This document shows positions 18,857 to 27,839 of a stretch of 64,000 nt of DNA, piece after piece. The notes beneath the pieces were generated by a model that worked only from the letters and a program-made list of their open reading frames with translations, made no database searches and was not told the origin of the DNA. The position numbers were made by a program, and so were the translations under genes. Origin of the DNA: Dyella terrae (GTDB taxonomy: Bacteria; Pseudomonadota; Gammaproteobacteria; Xanthomonadales; Rhodanobacteraceae); the NCBI RefSeq assembly GCF_004322705.1, contig NZ_SIZZ01000001.1:62001-126000 (forward strand). Reading direction: 5' to 3'. Each line of letters starts with the position of its first letter. The first letter of the stretch is position 1.

Positions 18857-18878
18857 GCCCCGGTCCGAAGACCGGGGC
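18857..18878 (-). promoter_or_regulatory. rpsB-tsf intercistronic hairpin with UUCG loop
   Basis: GCCCCGGTC (18857-18865) and GACCGGGGC (18870-18878) make a 9-bp stem. On the transcribed strand its loop is UUCG closed by a C-G pair, the unusually stable tetraloop. No T run follows, so it should attenuate or protect rather than fully terminate. Placement between S2 and EF-Ts fits tuning of tsf relative to rpsB. Confidence 0.6.
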
Positions 18879-18887
18879 AGGGAAGGC

Positions 18888-19763
<876 letters not shown>

Positions 19764-20030
19764 GGTGTAACTCCTTGCGTGGGCCTTTTTTTGTGGCCCG
19801 GGGGTTGGGACCTCCACGTATCCCCGGCTTCGACCGCTCGTGGCCCGGCCTCGTTTCGAGGAAGGACCGCCAGCAGCACCCCGAAGACGGTGCCGACACG
19901 TGTGTGGCGATTAATGTGTCCAATCAAGGACTTGGGCGATCGTATCGCAGCGCGGTTACAATCGTTTTTCGCTTTGCGGTGGTGGTGGGGCGCTTGATCC
20001 AAAGCCCTGTCCAGCCTGCAAAACTCCGAA
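19764..20030 (-). promoter_or_regulatory. long rpsB leader
   Basis: From the promoter at 20031-20060 the rpsB transcript would carry a leader of about 260 bases. Just before the ribosome site is a hairpin GGGCC...GGCCC (19781-19799) whose loop on the RNA is A-rich. In other gammaproteobacteria the rpsB leader is the target of S2 autoregulation. That role is inferred here by analogy and position only. No gene is apparent in the stretch. Confidence 0.45.
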
Positions 20031-20060
20031 ATTATAGCCGGGCACCCGGCTGAGCGGCAA
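20031..20060 (-). promoter_or_regulatory. sigma-70 type promoter for rpsB-tsf
   Basis: On the minus strand a perfect -10 hexamer TATAAT (20036-20031) is preceded, after an 18-base spacer, by TTGCCG (20060-20055), which matches four of six bases of the -35 consensus. It points towards rpsB about 270 bases away. It lies in the divergent region between rpsB and map, so the map promoter probably overlaps. Confidence 0.6.
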
Positions 20061-20118
20061 GCAGCCGGCGAGCTCATCCATTGAGCTTCGGCGTCTGCGA
20101 CGCCATTTGAGTGGAACT

Positions 20119-20883
20119 ATGGCCGTTACCCTGAAATCCCCCGCAGATATCGAAGGCATGCGCGTGGCCGGCAAGCTGGCCGCCGAAGTGCTGGCCATGC
20201 TCAAGGAGCATGTGAAGCCCGGCGTCACTACCGAAGACCTCGACCGCCTCGCCTACGAGCATATCGTCAACGTCCAGAAGGCCACGCCCGCCAACGTGGG
20301 CTACAACGGCTTTCCCAAGACGCTGTGCACGTCGGTCAACCACGTGATTTGCCACGGCATCCCCAGTCCCGCCAAGGTTCTCAAGGACGGCGACATCATC
20401 AATCTCGACGTCACCGTCATCAAGGATGGCTGGCACGGCGACACCAGTCGCATGTACTTCGTGGGCACGCCGTCGGTCCTGGCCAGGCGCCTGGTCGATA
20501 CCACCCACGAAGCCATGATGCTGGGCATCCAGTCGGTGCGCCCGGGTGCCACCCTGGGTGATGTGGGGCATGCGATCCAGAAGCACGCCGAAGCGGCGGG
20601 CTTCACGGTGGTGCGCGAGTACTGCGGTCACGGCATCGGCAAGGTCTACCATGACGAGCCGCAGGTGCTGCACTACGGCAAGCCCGGTGCCGGCCTGGAG
20701 CTGAAAGAGGGCATGACCTTCACGGTCGAGCCCATGATCAACGCCGGCAAGCCGCAGACCCGCCAGCTGCCCGATGGCTGGACCGTGGTCACGAAGGATC
20801 ATTCGCTTTCGGCCCAGTGGGAGCACACGATTGCGGTGACGAAGGACGGCTTCGAGATCCTCACGCCATGGCCTGACGCGTAA
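20119..20883 (+). CDS. map: type I methionine aminopeptidase
   Basis: Map removes the initiator methionine from nascent proteins. The 254-residue metalloenzyme has the five metal ligands in context: Asp in INLDVTVIKDGWHGDTS, His in EYCGHGIG, and Glu in FTVEPMIN and SAQWEHTIAV. The ATG at 20119 (MAVTLKSPADIEGMRVAG) is preferred to the in-frame TTG at 20107. It is divergent from rpsB, the conserved arrangement. Downstream is a 245-bp gap with hairpin repeats and then glnD. Confidence 0.97.
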   Translation: MAVTLKSPADIEGMRVAGKLAAEVLAMLKEHVKPGVTTEDLDRLAYEHIVNVQKATPANVGYNGFPKTLCTSVNHVICHGIPSPAKVLKDGDIINLDVTVIKDGWHGDTSRMYFVGTPSVLARRLVDTTHEAMMLGIQSVRPGATLGDVGHAIQKHAEAAGFTVVREYCGHGIGKVYHDEPQVLHYGKPGAGLELKEGMTFTVEPMINAGKPQTRQLPDGWTVVTKDHSLSAQWEHTIAVTKDGFEILTPWPDA

Positions 20884-20968
20884 GGCCGCTCGCTGGCGCT
20901 CGCTGTGAATTCGCCCGCTGTGCGGGCTGTGAGGCCGCCCGCTGCGCGGGCTGTGAACGGTAAACAGG
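20884..20968 (+). repeat. REP-like hairpin repeats, forward block (site A)
   Basis: Directly after map lie related units: a degenerate one at 20884-20912, GCCCGCTGTGCGGGC + TGTGA (20913-20932) and GCCCGCTGCGCGGGC + TGTGAACGGTAAACAGG (20937-20968). Each is a short stem-loop with a 3-base loop followed by a TGTGA tail. An inverted copy is at 21021-21065 and relatives are at 55.3-55.7 kb. The structure suggests an interspersed non-coding element of REP type. Confidence 0.75.
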
Positions 20969-21020
20969 TAAGAGCGGGCGCTTCGGCTGGTGCGACGCTT
21001 CGCAGGTAGCGTGCTGTTCT

Positions 21021-21065
21021 CCGTTAACCGTTAACCGTTTACAGCCCGCGCAGCGGGCGAATTCA
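21021..21065 (-). repeat. REP-like hairpin repeat, inverted copy (site A)
   Basis: Read on the minus strand this is GTGAATTC, the stem-loop GCCCGCTGCGCGGGC, then TGTAAACGGTTAACGG and a further TTAACGG. It is an inverted partner of 20905-20968, with about 50 bases between the two blocks. The pair sits between map and glnD. Confidence 0.75.
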
Positions 21066-21128
21066 CCCTGCCAGCGCGCCCGCCACTCCACCATGGCACA
21101 CTGAATCTCCTCTCCGCGCGCCGGTCCC

Positions 21129-23780
21129 ATGACCCAACCCACCGTCCTTCCTCCCTTGCCCCGGCTACCCAATGCGGTGCCGCGCTCGGGCGTGTCGACG
21201 GAGGCGCGCAGGGCATTGCGCCAGCTGCTCGACGATATGGACCGGGCGCTTGCCACGGCGTTCCGTGACGGCGCCGATGCCAGCGCGCTGGCGCGTCGAC
21301 GTGGCGATTCGGTAGGGCGGGTCGTTGTCCATGTGTGGACGGCGTGCCTGGGCGATGTCACGGGCGCTGCCCTCTTTGCCATTGGCGGATTCGGGCGTGG
21401 CCTGCTCTTTCCCCGTTCGGACGTCGATCTGCTGGCCCTCGTGCAGCACAGCGATGCCGCGCGCATGCGTGCGCTCGAGCAGTTCTTCGCGACGCTCTGG
21501 GATATCGGCCTGAAGGTGGGTCACGCGGTGCGTGACGTCGAGCAGTGCAGGGCGCTGGCTGCGCAGGATGCCAGCGTGTTCACCAGTCTGCTCGACGCGC
21601 GCCGCCTGGCGGGCGACGCGGCGATGGAAGACGCCCTTGCCTCGATCGTCGACGATCCCGCGTTATGGCCGCCTGCGCCTTATCTCGCCGCGCGCCTGGC
21701 CGAACGCGATGCGCGACACGCGCGCTATAACGACACCGCCTACAACCTCGAGCCCAATGTGAAGGATGGACCGGGCGGCCTGCGCACGCTCGATTCGTTG
21801 CGCTGGCTCGGTCACCGCCTGGCACACGCCGACGATTTCGACGACATGGAGCACGAGGGCCTGCTTGATCCGGCTGAGCGGTCCACGCTGGAGGAGGCTG
21901 AGGCCACGTTGCGGCGATATCGCTACGCCCTGCACCTGGAGGCCGGGCGTGCGGAAGAGCGCTTGCTGTTCGACTACCAGCGTGCCCTGGCTGCCCGCCT
22001 CGGTTTCGAGGATGAGCACGAGAAGAACCTGGGTGTCGAGCAGTTCATGCAGGGCTATTACCGTGCTGCCAGCCAGGTTGAGCGGCTGGGTGTGCAGATT
22101 GCAGAGCGCTTCGAGGAGATGCTTGAGCCGCCGAGCGAGCCCCGGCCCGTCGGCGAAGACTTCCTGCGCTATGGCAGCCGCCTTGCCGTGCGCGACCCCG
22201 ATCTTTTCATGCGTCGTCCGTCGGCGCTGGTTGACGTGTTTATCTTGCGCCTGGGCGAACCGGGCATCGTAGGCTTCACCGCCGACACGATGCGTCGCAT
22301 CCACCAGGCCACGGCGCATTACGGAACCACCTTGGGCGACACGCCCGAAGTGCTGCAGGCGTTTCTGCAGCTGCTTCGCCTGGGCGCGCCGGCCGTGGAA
22401 GCGTTATGGCGCATGAACCGCCATGGCCTGCTTGCTTCCGTGCTGCCAGCGTTCGGCAAGGTCTTTGGGCGCATGCAATACGACTTGTTTCATGCGTACA
22501 CCGTGGATGAACACACCTTGCGTGTGCTGCGCAATGTCGCGCGTTTTGCCGATCCGGCGGCACGGCAGGAATTTCCCATGGCCTGCGGTATCTGGCCCAC
22601 GCTGGAAAAGCCCGAACTGATGTTGCTGGCGGCACTTTTCCACGACATCGCCAAGGGGCGCGGTGGCGACCACTCCGTGCTGGGCGAAGAGGATGCACGC
22701 GCCTTCTGCGCGCGCCTCGGCTTGCCAGGTAGTGACGTGGACCTGGTCGCCTGGCTCGTGCGCTGGCACTTGTTGATGAGCGTGACGGCGCAGCGCCAGG
22801 ACATCACCGACCCGGATGTCGTTCAGCGATTTGCCGAAAGCGTCGGCAATCGCGAGCGCCTCGATCACCTGTACATGCTCACCATCGCCGACATCATCGG
22901 CACCAGTCCGAAACTGTGGAACGGATGGAAGGATCGCCTGCTGGCCGATCTGTATACAGCGACGCGCTATGCGCTCGCCAGCGATGACGAGTTGCCGCGC
23001 GACGCCAGCGTGCGCATCCAGGAATGTCGCGACGAAGCGATGGCCAGGCTGCGCGAGGAAGGCTTCAGCGAACCCGTCGTCACGCATGTATGGAACGATT
23101 TTCCGGAGCAGAGCTTCCTGCGGCATCATCCCGAACAAATGGCGTGGCAGACCGCGGCTATCCTGCGCGCCCAGGGCGCCACGCCATTGATCGAAGTGCA
23201 TCCGTTGTCGGTGCGGGGCACGACGGAACTTTTTGTCTACACCCCCGACCGCGATGGCCTGTTTGCGGCCGTGACGGCCATGCTCGATCGCCTGCATTTC
23301 TCGGTCATGGAAGCGCGCATCTTCAATACGCGAAACGGCATGGCCCTGGACACGTTCCTGTTGCTTGATACCGAAAGTCAGCAGCCCGCGACGCCTGAGC
23401 GTGCCGAAGAACTCAAGCTGCGCCTGCATCGCGCGCTGTCCCAGCCAGGACACACGCACCAGCCGTCGCGACGGAACATGTCGCGGCATCTGAAGCATTT
23501 CCAGGCCGTGCCGAAGATCGCCTTCGCGACGTCCGCCGATCGCACCAGGCTTTCGCTGGTTTGCAGTGACCGGCCGGGGCTGCTGGCCGCCGTCTCGCAG
23601 GCGATGGTCGAGGCCGAGGTGCGCGTGCATGACGCACGCATCGCCACCTTCGGGGAACGCGTCGAAGACTTTTTCCTGATCTCCGATCGGCGCAATGCCC
23701 CCCTGGGGCTGGCCCAGCAGGATCGCCTGCTGCATGCCCTGCTGGATCGGCTCGGTAGCGGAAAACGCGCCCAGGCTTGA
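21129..23780 (+). CDS. glnD: [protein-PII] uridylyltransferase / uridylyl-removing enzyme
   Basis: GlnD senses glutamine and modifies PII proteins to control nitrogen assimilation. The 883-residue protein has an N-terminal nucleotidyltransferase domain ([20 protein letters not shown], residues about 78-97, with the DxD pair), a central HD domain ([13 protein letters not shown]) for UMP removal, and two C-terminal ACT domains near 695-770 and 800-870 ([18 protein letters not shown] and [15 protein letters not shown]). Length is normal. It lies between map and dapD. Confidence 0.97.
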   Translation: MTQPTVLPPLPRLPNAVPRSGVSTEARRALRQLLDDMDRALATAFRDGADASALARRRGDSVGRVVVHVWTACLGDVTGAALFAIGGFGRGLLFPRSDVDLLALVQHSDAARMRALEQFFATLWDIGLKVGHAVRDVEQCRALAAQDASVFTSLLDARRLAGDAAMEDALASIVDDPALWPPAPYLAARLAERDARHARYNDTAYNLEPNVKDGPGGLRTLDSLRWLGHRLAHADDFDDMEHEGLLDPAERSTLEEAEATLRRYRYALHLEAGRAEERLLFDYQRALAARLGFEDEHEKNLGVEQFMQGYYRAASQVERLGVQIAERFEEMLEPPSEPRPVGEDFLRYGSRLAVRDPDLFMRRPSALVDVFILRLGEPGIVGFTADTMRRIHQATAHYGTTLGDTPEVLQAFLQLLRLGAPAVEALWRMNRHGLLASVLPAFGKVFGRMQYDLFHAYTVDEHTLRVLRNVARFADPAARQEFPMACGIWPTLEKPELMLLAALFHDIAKGRGGDHSVLGEEDARAFCARLGLPGSDVDLVAWLVRWHLLMSVTAQRQDITDPDVVQRFAESVGNRERLDHLYMLTIADIIGTSPKLWNGWKDRLLADLYTATRYALASDDELPRDASVRIQECRDEAMARLREEGFSEPVVTHVWNDFPEQSFLRHHPEQMAWQTAAILRAQGATPLIEVHPLSVRGTTELFVYTPDRDGLFAAVTAMLDRLHFSVMEARIFNTRNGMALDTFLLLDTESQQPATPERAEELKLRLHRALSQPGHTHQPSRRNMSRHLKHFQAVPKIAFATSADRTRLSLVCSDRPGLLAAVSQAMVEAEVRVHDARIATFGERVEDFFLISDRRNAPLGLAQQDRLLHALLDRLGSGKRAQA

Positions 23781-23880
23781 TCCCGGTGTGTCTGCGATCC
23801 GCAGCAGGTCGCTTTTCAACCCCCAATCACGCTCAATCCCAGTAGCATTCACCCTGTTCAATGACTCCGCTCGGACCGAC

Positions 23881-24708
23881 ATGCAAAGCCTCGAAACCCT
23901 GATCAACGACGCCTTCGACCGCCGCAACGACCTGACCCAGGCCGAAATCGACACGCACCTGCGCCCCGCCATCGGTCAGGTCATCGAACTGCTGGAGACG
24001 GGTGAGCGCCGCGTCGCCGAATCGGACGGCCAGGGTGGCTGGACTGTCAACCAGTGGCTGAAAAAAGCGGTCCTGCTGTACTTCCGCATCAACGGCAACC
24101 GCGTCGTCGATGGCGGTCCGGCCATGGCGTTCGACAAAGTGCCGCTGCGCTTTGCGCCGGGTAACGATGCCGAATTGCAGGGCCTGGGCGCGCGCGTGGT
24201 ACCCGGTGCGCTGGTGCGCCGTGGTGCACACATCGCCAAGGATGCCGTGCTGATGCCGAGTTACGTCAATATCGGCGCCTTCGTCGGTGCAGGCACCATG
24301 GTCGATACCTGGGCCACGGTTGGCTCCTGCGCGCAGATCGGTGCGGGCGTCCATCTGTCGGGCGGTGTCGGCATTGGCGGCGTCCTGGAGCCGCTGCAGG
24401 CCAATCCCACCATCATCGAAGACAACTGCTTCATCGGCGCGCGCTCGGAAGTGGTCGAAGGGGTGGTGGTGGAGAAGGGCAGCGTGATTGGCATGGGCGT
24501 GTTCCTGGGCCAGTCCACGCGCATCTACAACCGCGCGACAGGCGAAGTGAGCTACGGCCGCGTGCCGGCCGGTAGTGTCGTGGTCGCCGGCAGCCTGCCG
24601 TCGAAGGATGGTTCGCACAGCCTCTATGCCGCGATCATCGTCAAGCAGGTCGATGAAAAGACGCGCAGCAAGACCGGCATCAACGAGCTGCTGCGCAGCG
24701 CTGACTGA
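23881..24708 (+). CDS. dapD: 2,3,4,5-tetrahydropyridine-2,6-dicarboxylate N-succinyltransferase
   Basis: DapD transfers succinyl from succinyl-CoA to tetrahydrodipicolinate in lysine and diaminopimelate synthesis. The 275-residue protein begins [15 protein letters not shown] and has the hexapeptide-repeat core [22 protein letters not shown] and [11 protein letters not shown]. The frame is open from 23695, but the ATG at 23881 gives the family start and length. It begins a run of closely spaced genes with dapE further along. Confidence 0.97.
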   Translation: MQSLETLINDAFDRRNDLTQAEIDTHLRPAIGQVIELLETGERRVAESDGQGGWTVNQWLKKAVLLYFRINGNRVVDGGPAMAFDKVPLRFAPGNDAELQGLGARVVPGALVRRGAHIAKDAVLMPSYVNIGAFVGAGTMVDTWATVGSCAQIGAGVHLSGGVGIGGVLEPLQANPTIIEDNCFIGARSEVVEGVVVEKGSVIGMGVFLGQSTRIYNRATGEVSYGRVPAGSVVVAGSLPSKDGSHSLYAAIIVKQVDEKTRSKTGINELLRSAD

Positions 24709-24717
24709 GCGAGCCGC

Positions 24718-25080
24718 ATGAGCGATCAAGCTACGCTGTACGGATTGTCCAACTGCGATACCTGCAAAAAAGCGCGCAACTGGATGGCGCGCTTCGAGGT
24801 GCCGCATACGTTCATCGACTATCGTGCCAACCCGGTGCCGGCCGACACGCTCAAAGCCTGGGCGAAGCAGCTCGGCGGGTGGGAGAAGCTGGTCAACAAA
24901 TCCAGCACCACCTGGCGCAATTTGTTGCCGCAGCGCAAGGATCCGGGCAGCGATCCGGAGTGGACGCTGCTGCTGAAGGAGTATCCGGCGCTGGTGCGTC
25001 GTCCGGTGTTGGTCACGCCCGATGGCGAGATCAGTGTTGGCTTCACCGACAATGGCTTCAAGAAGCGCTTCGGTCGCTGA
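24718..25080 (+). CDS. ArsC/Spx-family thioredoxin-fold protein (YffB type)
   Basis: This 120-residue protein has the N-terminal TLYGLSNCDTCKKARNW with a CxxC pair at residues 14-17, and later RRPVLVTPDG and GFTDNGFKKRF, as in the YffB branch of the arsenate-reductase-like family. YffB proteins are thought to be glutathione-linked reductases with no proven role in arsenate resistance. The location between dapD and dapE mirrors E. coli, where yffB is next to dapE. The start lies 9 bases after the dapD stop, so co-transcription is likely. Confidence 0.88.
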   Translation: MSDQATLYGLSNCDTCKKARNWMARFEVPHTFIDYRANPVPADTLKAWAKQLGGWEKLVNKSSTTWRNLLPQRKDPGSDPEWTLLLKEYPALVRRPVLVTPDGEISVGFTDNGFKKRFGR

Positions 25081-25082
25081 CC

Positions 25083-25577
25083 ATGCCGCTTCGAATCGCG
25101 AAGATCCTGGTGGTTGCCATGCTCGCCCTGCAAGCGAGCCTGGTGGCCTTCGGCAATCTCACCGATTACGGCACCAACTTCGCGTTTGTCCAGCACGTGA
25201 TGCAGATGGACACGATTTTCCCGACGTCCGCCATCCACTATCGCGCTGTCACCTCGCCCGTGCTGCATCACACGGCGTACGCGCTGATTATTGCGATGGA
25301 GTGCCTCGTCGCATTGCTATGCGCGCTGGGCGCGTGGCGCATGTGGCAACGGCATCGGGATCCGTCTGCATTGTTCGAGCGTGCAAAGGGACTCGCGGTG
25401 GTTGGATTGTCGCTGGGCATACTGCTTTGGCTGGGCGGCTTTATCGCTGTCGGTGGCGAGTGGTTCGGCATGTGGATGTCGCCGCAGTGGAACGGCATTG
25501 AAACGGCTTTCCGTCTCGTGGCGATGCTTCTGCTGGCTTTGATCTTCCTCGGGCAGCGTGACGCCGAACTGGACTAA
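25083..25577 (+). CDS. DUF2165-family small membrane protein
   Basis: The 164-residue protein has four likely helices at about 7-25, 60-85, 98-120 and 140-158. FGNLTDYGTNFAFVQHVMQMD and the Trp/Phe-rich FIAVGGEWFGMWMS segment resemble the predicted small integral membrane family DUF2165. Function is unknown. The ATG at 25083 lies 2 bases after the preceding stop codon, and the stop is 10 bases before the iron transporter gene, so it belongs to the dapD-dapE transcription unit. Confidence 0.75.
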   Translation: MPLRIAKILVVAMLALQASLVAFGNLTDYGTNFAFVQHVMQMDTIFPTSAIHYRAVTSPVLHHTAYALIIAMECLVALLCALGAWRMWQRHRDPSALFERAKGLAVVGLSLGILLWLGGFIAVGGEWFGMWMSPQWNGIETAFRLVAMLLLALIFLGQRDAELD

Positions 25578-25587
25578 AGGGCGATGC

Positions 25588-26649
25588 ATGAAGCAGCGAC
25601 GCAAAGTGCGGCGATACCTGGCCAACCTGCGCATCGAGCGCGACAACGCGGCGCTGTACAGCCGCCTGGCGGAACTGGCTGACGACCATCGGCTGGAGCG
25701 CGCTTACGAGCGTATTGCGCGCGCCGAACAACACAATGCCGAGTTCTGGGAAAGCCAGCTGACGCTGCTTGGGGTGACGATTCCGCCGCCTCGCGAGCGG
25801 CTACGCGTACGCGTACTGGTCTGGCTGGCGGCGCGCTTCGGTACCGAATTCGTCATGCCCTCGGTGGTTCGCCTTGAGCACGCGGATCACGTTGAGCCTT
25901 CGGTAGACCGTAAAGAGCTGCGCAACCATTTCGGCGCGCCGCCCATTCACCGCGAGGGTCGGCACGGATCGGGCAGTGGCAATACCCTGCGCGCCGCGGT
26001 GCTGGGCGCAAACGACGGCCTGGTGTCCAACGTCAGCCTCGTAATGGGCATGGCCGGCGCCGCGACCAACGATCATGCCGTGCTGCTGGCGGGCTTCGCC
26101 GGCCTGGTGGCCGGTGCGGGTTCGATGGCGCTGGGTGAATGGCTGTCGGTCAACAGTTCGCGTGAGTTCTACCAGGCGCAGATCACCGCACGTGCCGAGC
26201 GGCTGGCCGTGGCGCCGGAAGACGGTGCGCGCAGCATTGAAACCGTCTATCGCGAAAAGGGTGTCGATGCCGAGTCGGCAAGATTGCTGGCGCAGCAACT
26301 CAGCACGACGCCGCGAGCGGCCCTCGACACGTTGGTGCGCGAAGACCTCGGCGTGGATCCTGCCGATCTCGGAGGCTCCGCCTATGGCGCGGCCATTTCG
26401 TCGTTCTGCATGTTTGCGCTCGGCGCGACGTTCCCGGTCGTGCCCTATCTGTTCCTCAGTGGGCGGGAAGCCATGCTCGGCAGCATCGGCGCGACCGTAT
26501 GCGGGCTGGCGCTGATCGGCATCAGCACCTCCCTGTTTACCGGGCGAAGCATCGTTTTCTCCATCATGCGGCAGTTGGTGATTACCGCGGCTGCGGCCTC
26601 GATTACCTATCTGGTCGGGCATGCGCTGGGTGGCGTGATGGCTGGCTAA
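25588..26649 (+). CDS. mbfA: ferritin-like/VIT1-family iron transporter (MbfA type)
   Basis: The 353-residue protein joins an N-terminal rubrerythrin-like domain (about residues 10-60; ERDNAALYSRLAEL and ERIARAEQHNAEFWES carry the Glu/His ligands) to a C-terminal VIT/CCC1 membrane domain (about 130-350; LGANDGLVSNVSLVMGMAGA and LAGFAGLVAGAGSMALGEW). This architecture matches MbfA, an inner-membrane iron exporter in alphaproteobacteria. The ATG at 25588 is preferred to the longer frame from 25558. Iron or manganese efflux under oxidative stress is inferred from the family. Confidence 0.8.
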   Translation: MKQRRKVRRYLANLRIERDNAALYSRLAELADDHRLERAYERIARAEQHNAEFWESQLTLLGVTIPPPRERLRVRVLVWLAARFGTEFVMPSVVRLEHADHVEPSVDRKELRNHFGAPPIHREGRHGSGSGNTLRAAVLGANDGLVSNVSLVMGMAGAATNDHAVLLAGFAGLVAGAGSMALGEWLSVNSSREFYQAQITARAERLAVAPEDGARSIETVYREKGVDAESARLLAQQLSTTPRAALDTLVREDLGVDPADLGGSAYGAAISSFCMFALGATFPVVPYLFLSGREAMLGSIGATVCGLALIGISTSLFTGRSIVFSIMRQLVITAAAASITYLVGHALGGVMAG

Positions 26650-26692
26650 TTCGCTTGCTATGCTTTGACCTGAGTCATTCCAGGGTTTCCCC

Positions 26693-27826
26693 ATGTCCGC
26701 CGTTCTCGACCTCACCCTCGACCTGATCCGTCGCCGCTCGGTTACCCCGGACGATGCCGGCTGCCAGGCCATGCTTGGGGAGCGCCTTGGGCGAGTGGGG
26801 TTCAAGGTTGAGCACTTGCGCTTTGGCGAGGTCGACAATCTCTGGGCGACGCACGGCGACGGTGGCCCGCTGCTGGTGTTCCTGGGGCATACCGACGTGG
26901 TACCGACAGGGCCGGAGGCGGATTGGCGGAGCCCGCCGTTCGAGCCGGAAATTCGCGATGGCCTGCTTTATGGACGTGGCGCCGCGGACATGAAGGGCTC
27001 GGTCGCCGCCATGGCGGTGGCGCTGGAGCAGTTTGTCCTTGCCCATCCGGGGCACAAGGGGCGCGTCGGGTTCCTGATGACCAGCGACGAGGAAGGGCCG
27101 ACCAACCTTGATGGCGTGCGTCGCGTGGCGGCGCATTTTCGGGAGACCTGCGAGCGCATCGACTGGTGCGTGGTCGGTGAGCCTTCGTCGAAGTCGCGCC
27201 TGGGCGATCTGATTCGCGTGGGGCGTCGCGGTTCGCTGTCGGGGACGCTGGATGTCCATGGGGTGCAGGGACATGTCGCGTATCCGGAGAAGGCGAAGAA
27301 TCCGATTCATGCGCTTGCGCCCGCACTTGCCGAGTTGACGGCGGAGCGTTGGGACGAAGGCAATGCGGATTTCCCGCCAACGTCGTTCCAGGTGTCGAAT
27401 ATCCACGCGGGAACCGGGGCGACCAATGTCATTCCCGGCGCCTTGCAGGCCCTGATCAATTTCCGCTTCAGCACCGCGAGCCGCGCCGACGATCTGCGCG
27501 CACGGGTGCATGCCGTGCTTGACAGGCACGGTGTTGACTACGATCTCGCGTGGAATCTCTCGGGCGAGCCGTTCCTCAGCCTGTCGGGCGGCGTGCTGCG
27601 CAGCACGGTGGTGCAGGTGTGTCGCGATCTGTGCGGCGTCGAGCCCGAGCAAAGCACGGGCGGCGGTACGTCGGACGGTCGCTTCATCGCGCCGCTGGGT
27701 GCGGAAGTCGTGGAGCTCGGGCCGGTCAACGCGACGATCCACAAGGTCGACGAGTGCGTGGCCGTCGCCGACCTGGAAAAGCTGCCCGCGCTTTACTACG
27801 CGATCTGCGAGCGATTGCTCGCCTGA
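26693..27826 (+). CDS. dapE: succinyl-diaminopimelate desuccinylase
   Basis: DapE removes succinyl from N-succinyl-LL-DAP to give LL-DAP for lysine and peptidoglycan. The 377-residue M20 metallopeptidase shows [34 protein letters not shown] (catalytic Glu) and the C-terminal [11 protein letters not shown] and [12 protein letters not shown]. Length is normal. It closes the dapD-dapE group and ends 13 bases before the convergent acylase gene. Confidence 0.97.
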   Translation: MSAVLDLTLDLIRRRSVTPDDAGCQAMLGERLGRVGFKVEHLRFGEVDNLWATHGDGGPLLVFLGHTDVVPTGPEADWRSPPFEPEIRDGLLYGRGAADMKGSVAAMAVALEQFVLAHPGHKGRVGFLMTSDEEGPTNLDGVRRVAAHFRETCERIDWCVVGEPSSKSRLGDLIRVGRRGSLSGTLDVHGVQGHVAYPEKAKNPIHALAPALAELTAERWDEGNADFPPTSFQVSNIHAGTGATNVIPGALQALINFRFSTASRADDLRARVHAVLDRHGVDYDLAWNLSGEPFLSLSGGVLRSTVVQVCRDLCGVEPEQSTGGGTSDGRFIAPLGAEVVELGPVNATIHKVDECVAVADLEKLPALYYAICERLLA

Positions 27827-27839
27827 TGGCCGGCGCCCG

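Noticed and set aside
19960-20037. A plus-strand -10/-35 pair for map
   Set aside because: Candidate hexamers (TTATAG with TGTCCA) are weak and overlap the much better minus-strand promoter, so they cannot be supported alone.
22404-23972. 522-codon open frame on the minus strand opposite glnD
   Set aside because: It spans the end of glnD and the start of dapD, both secure, and has no family signature.
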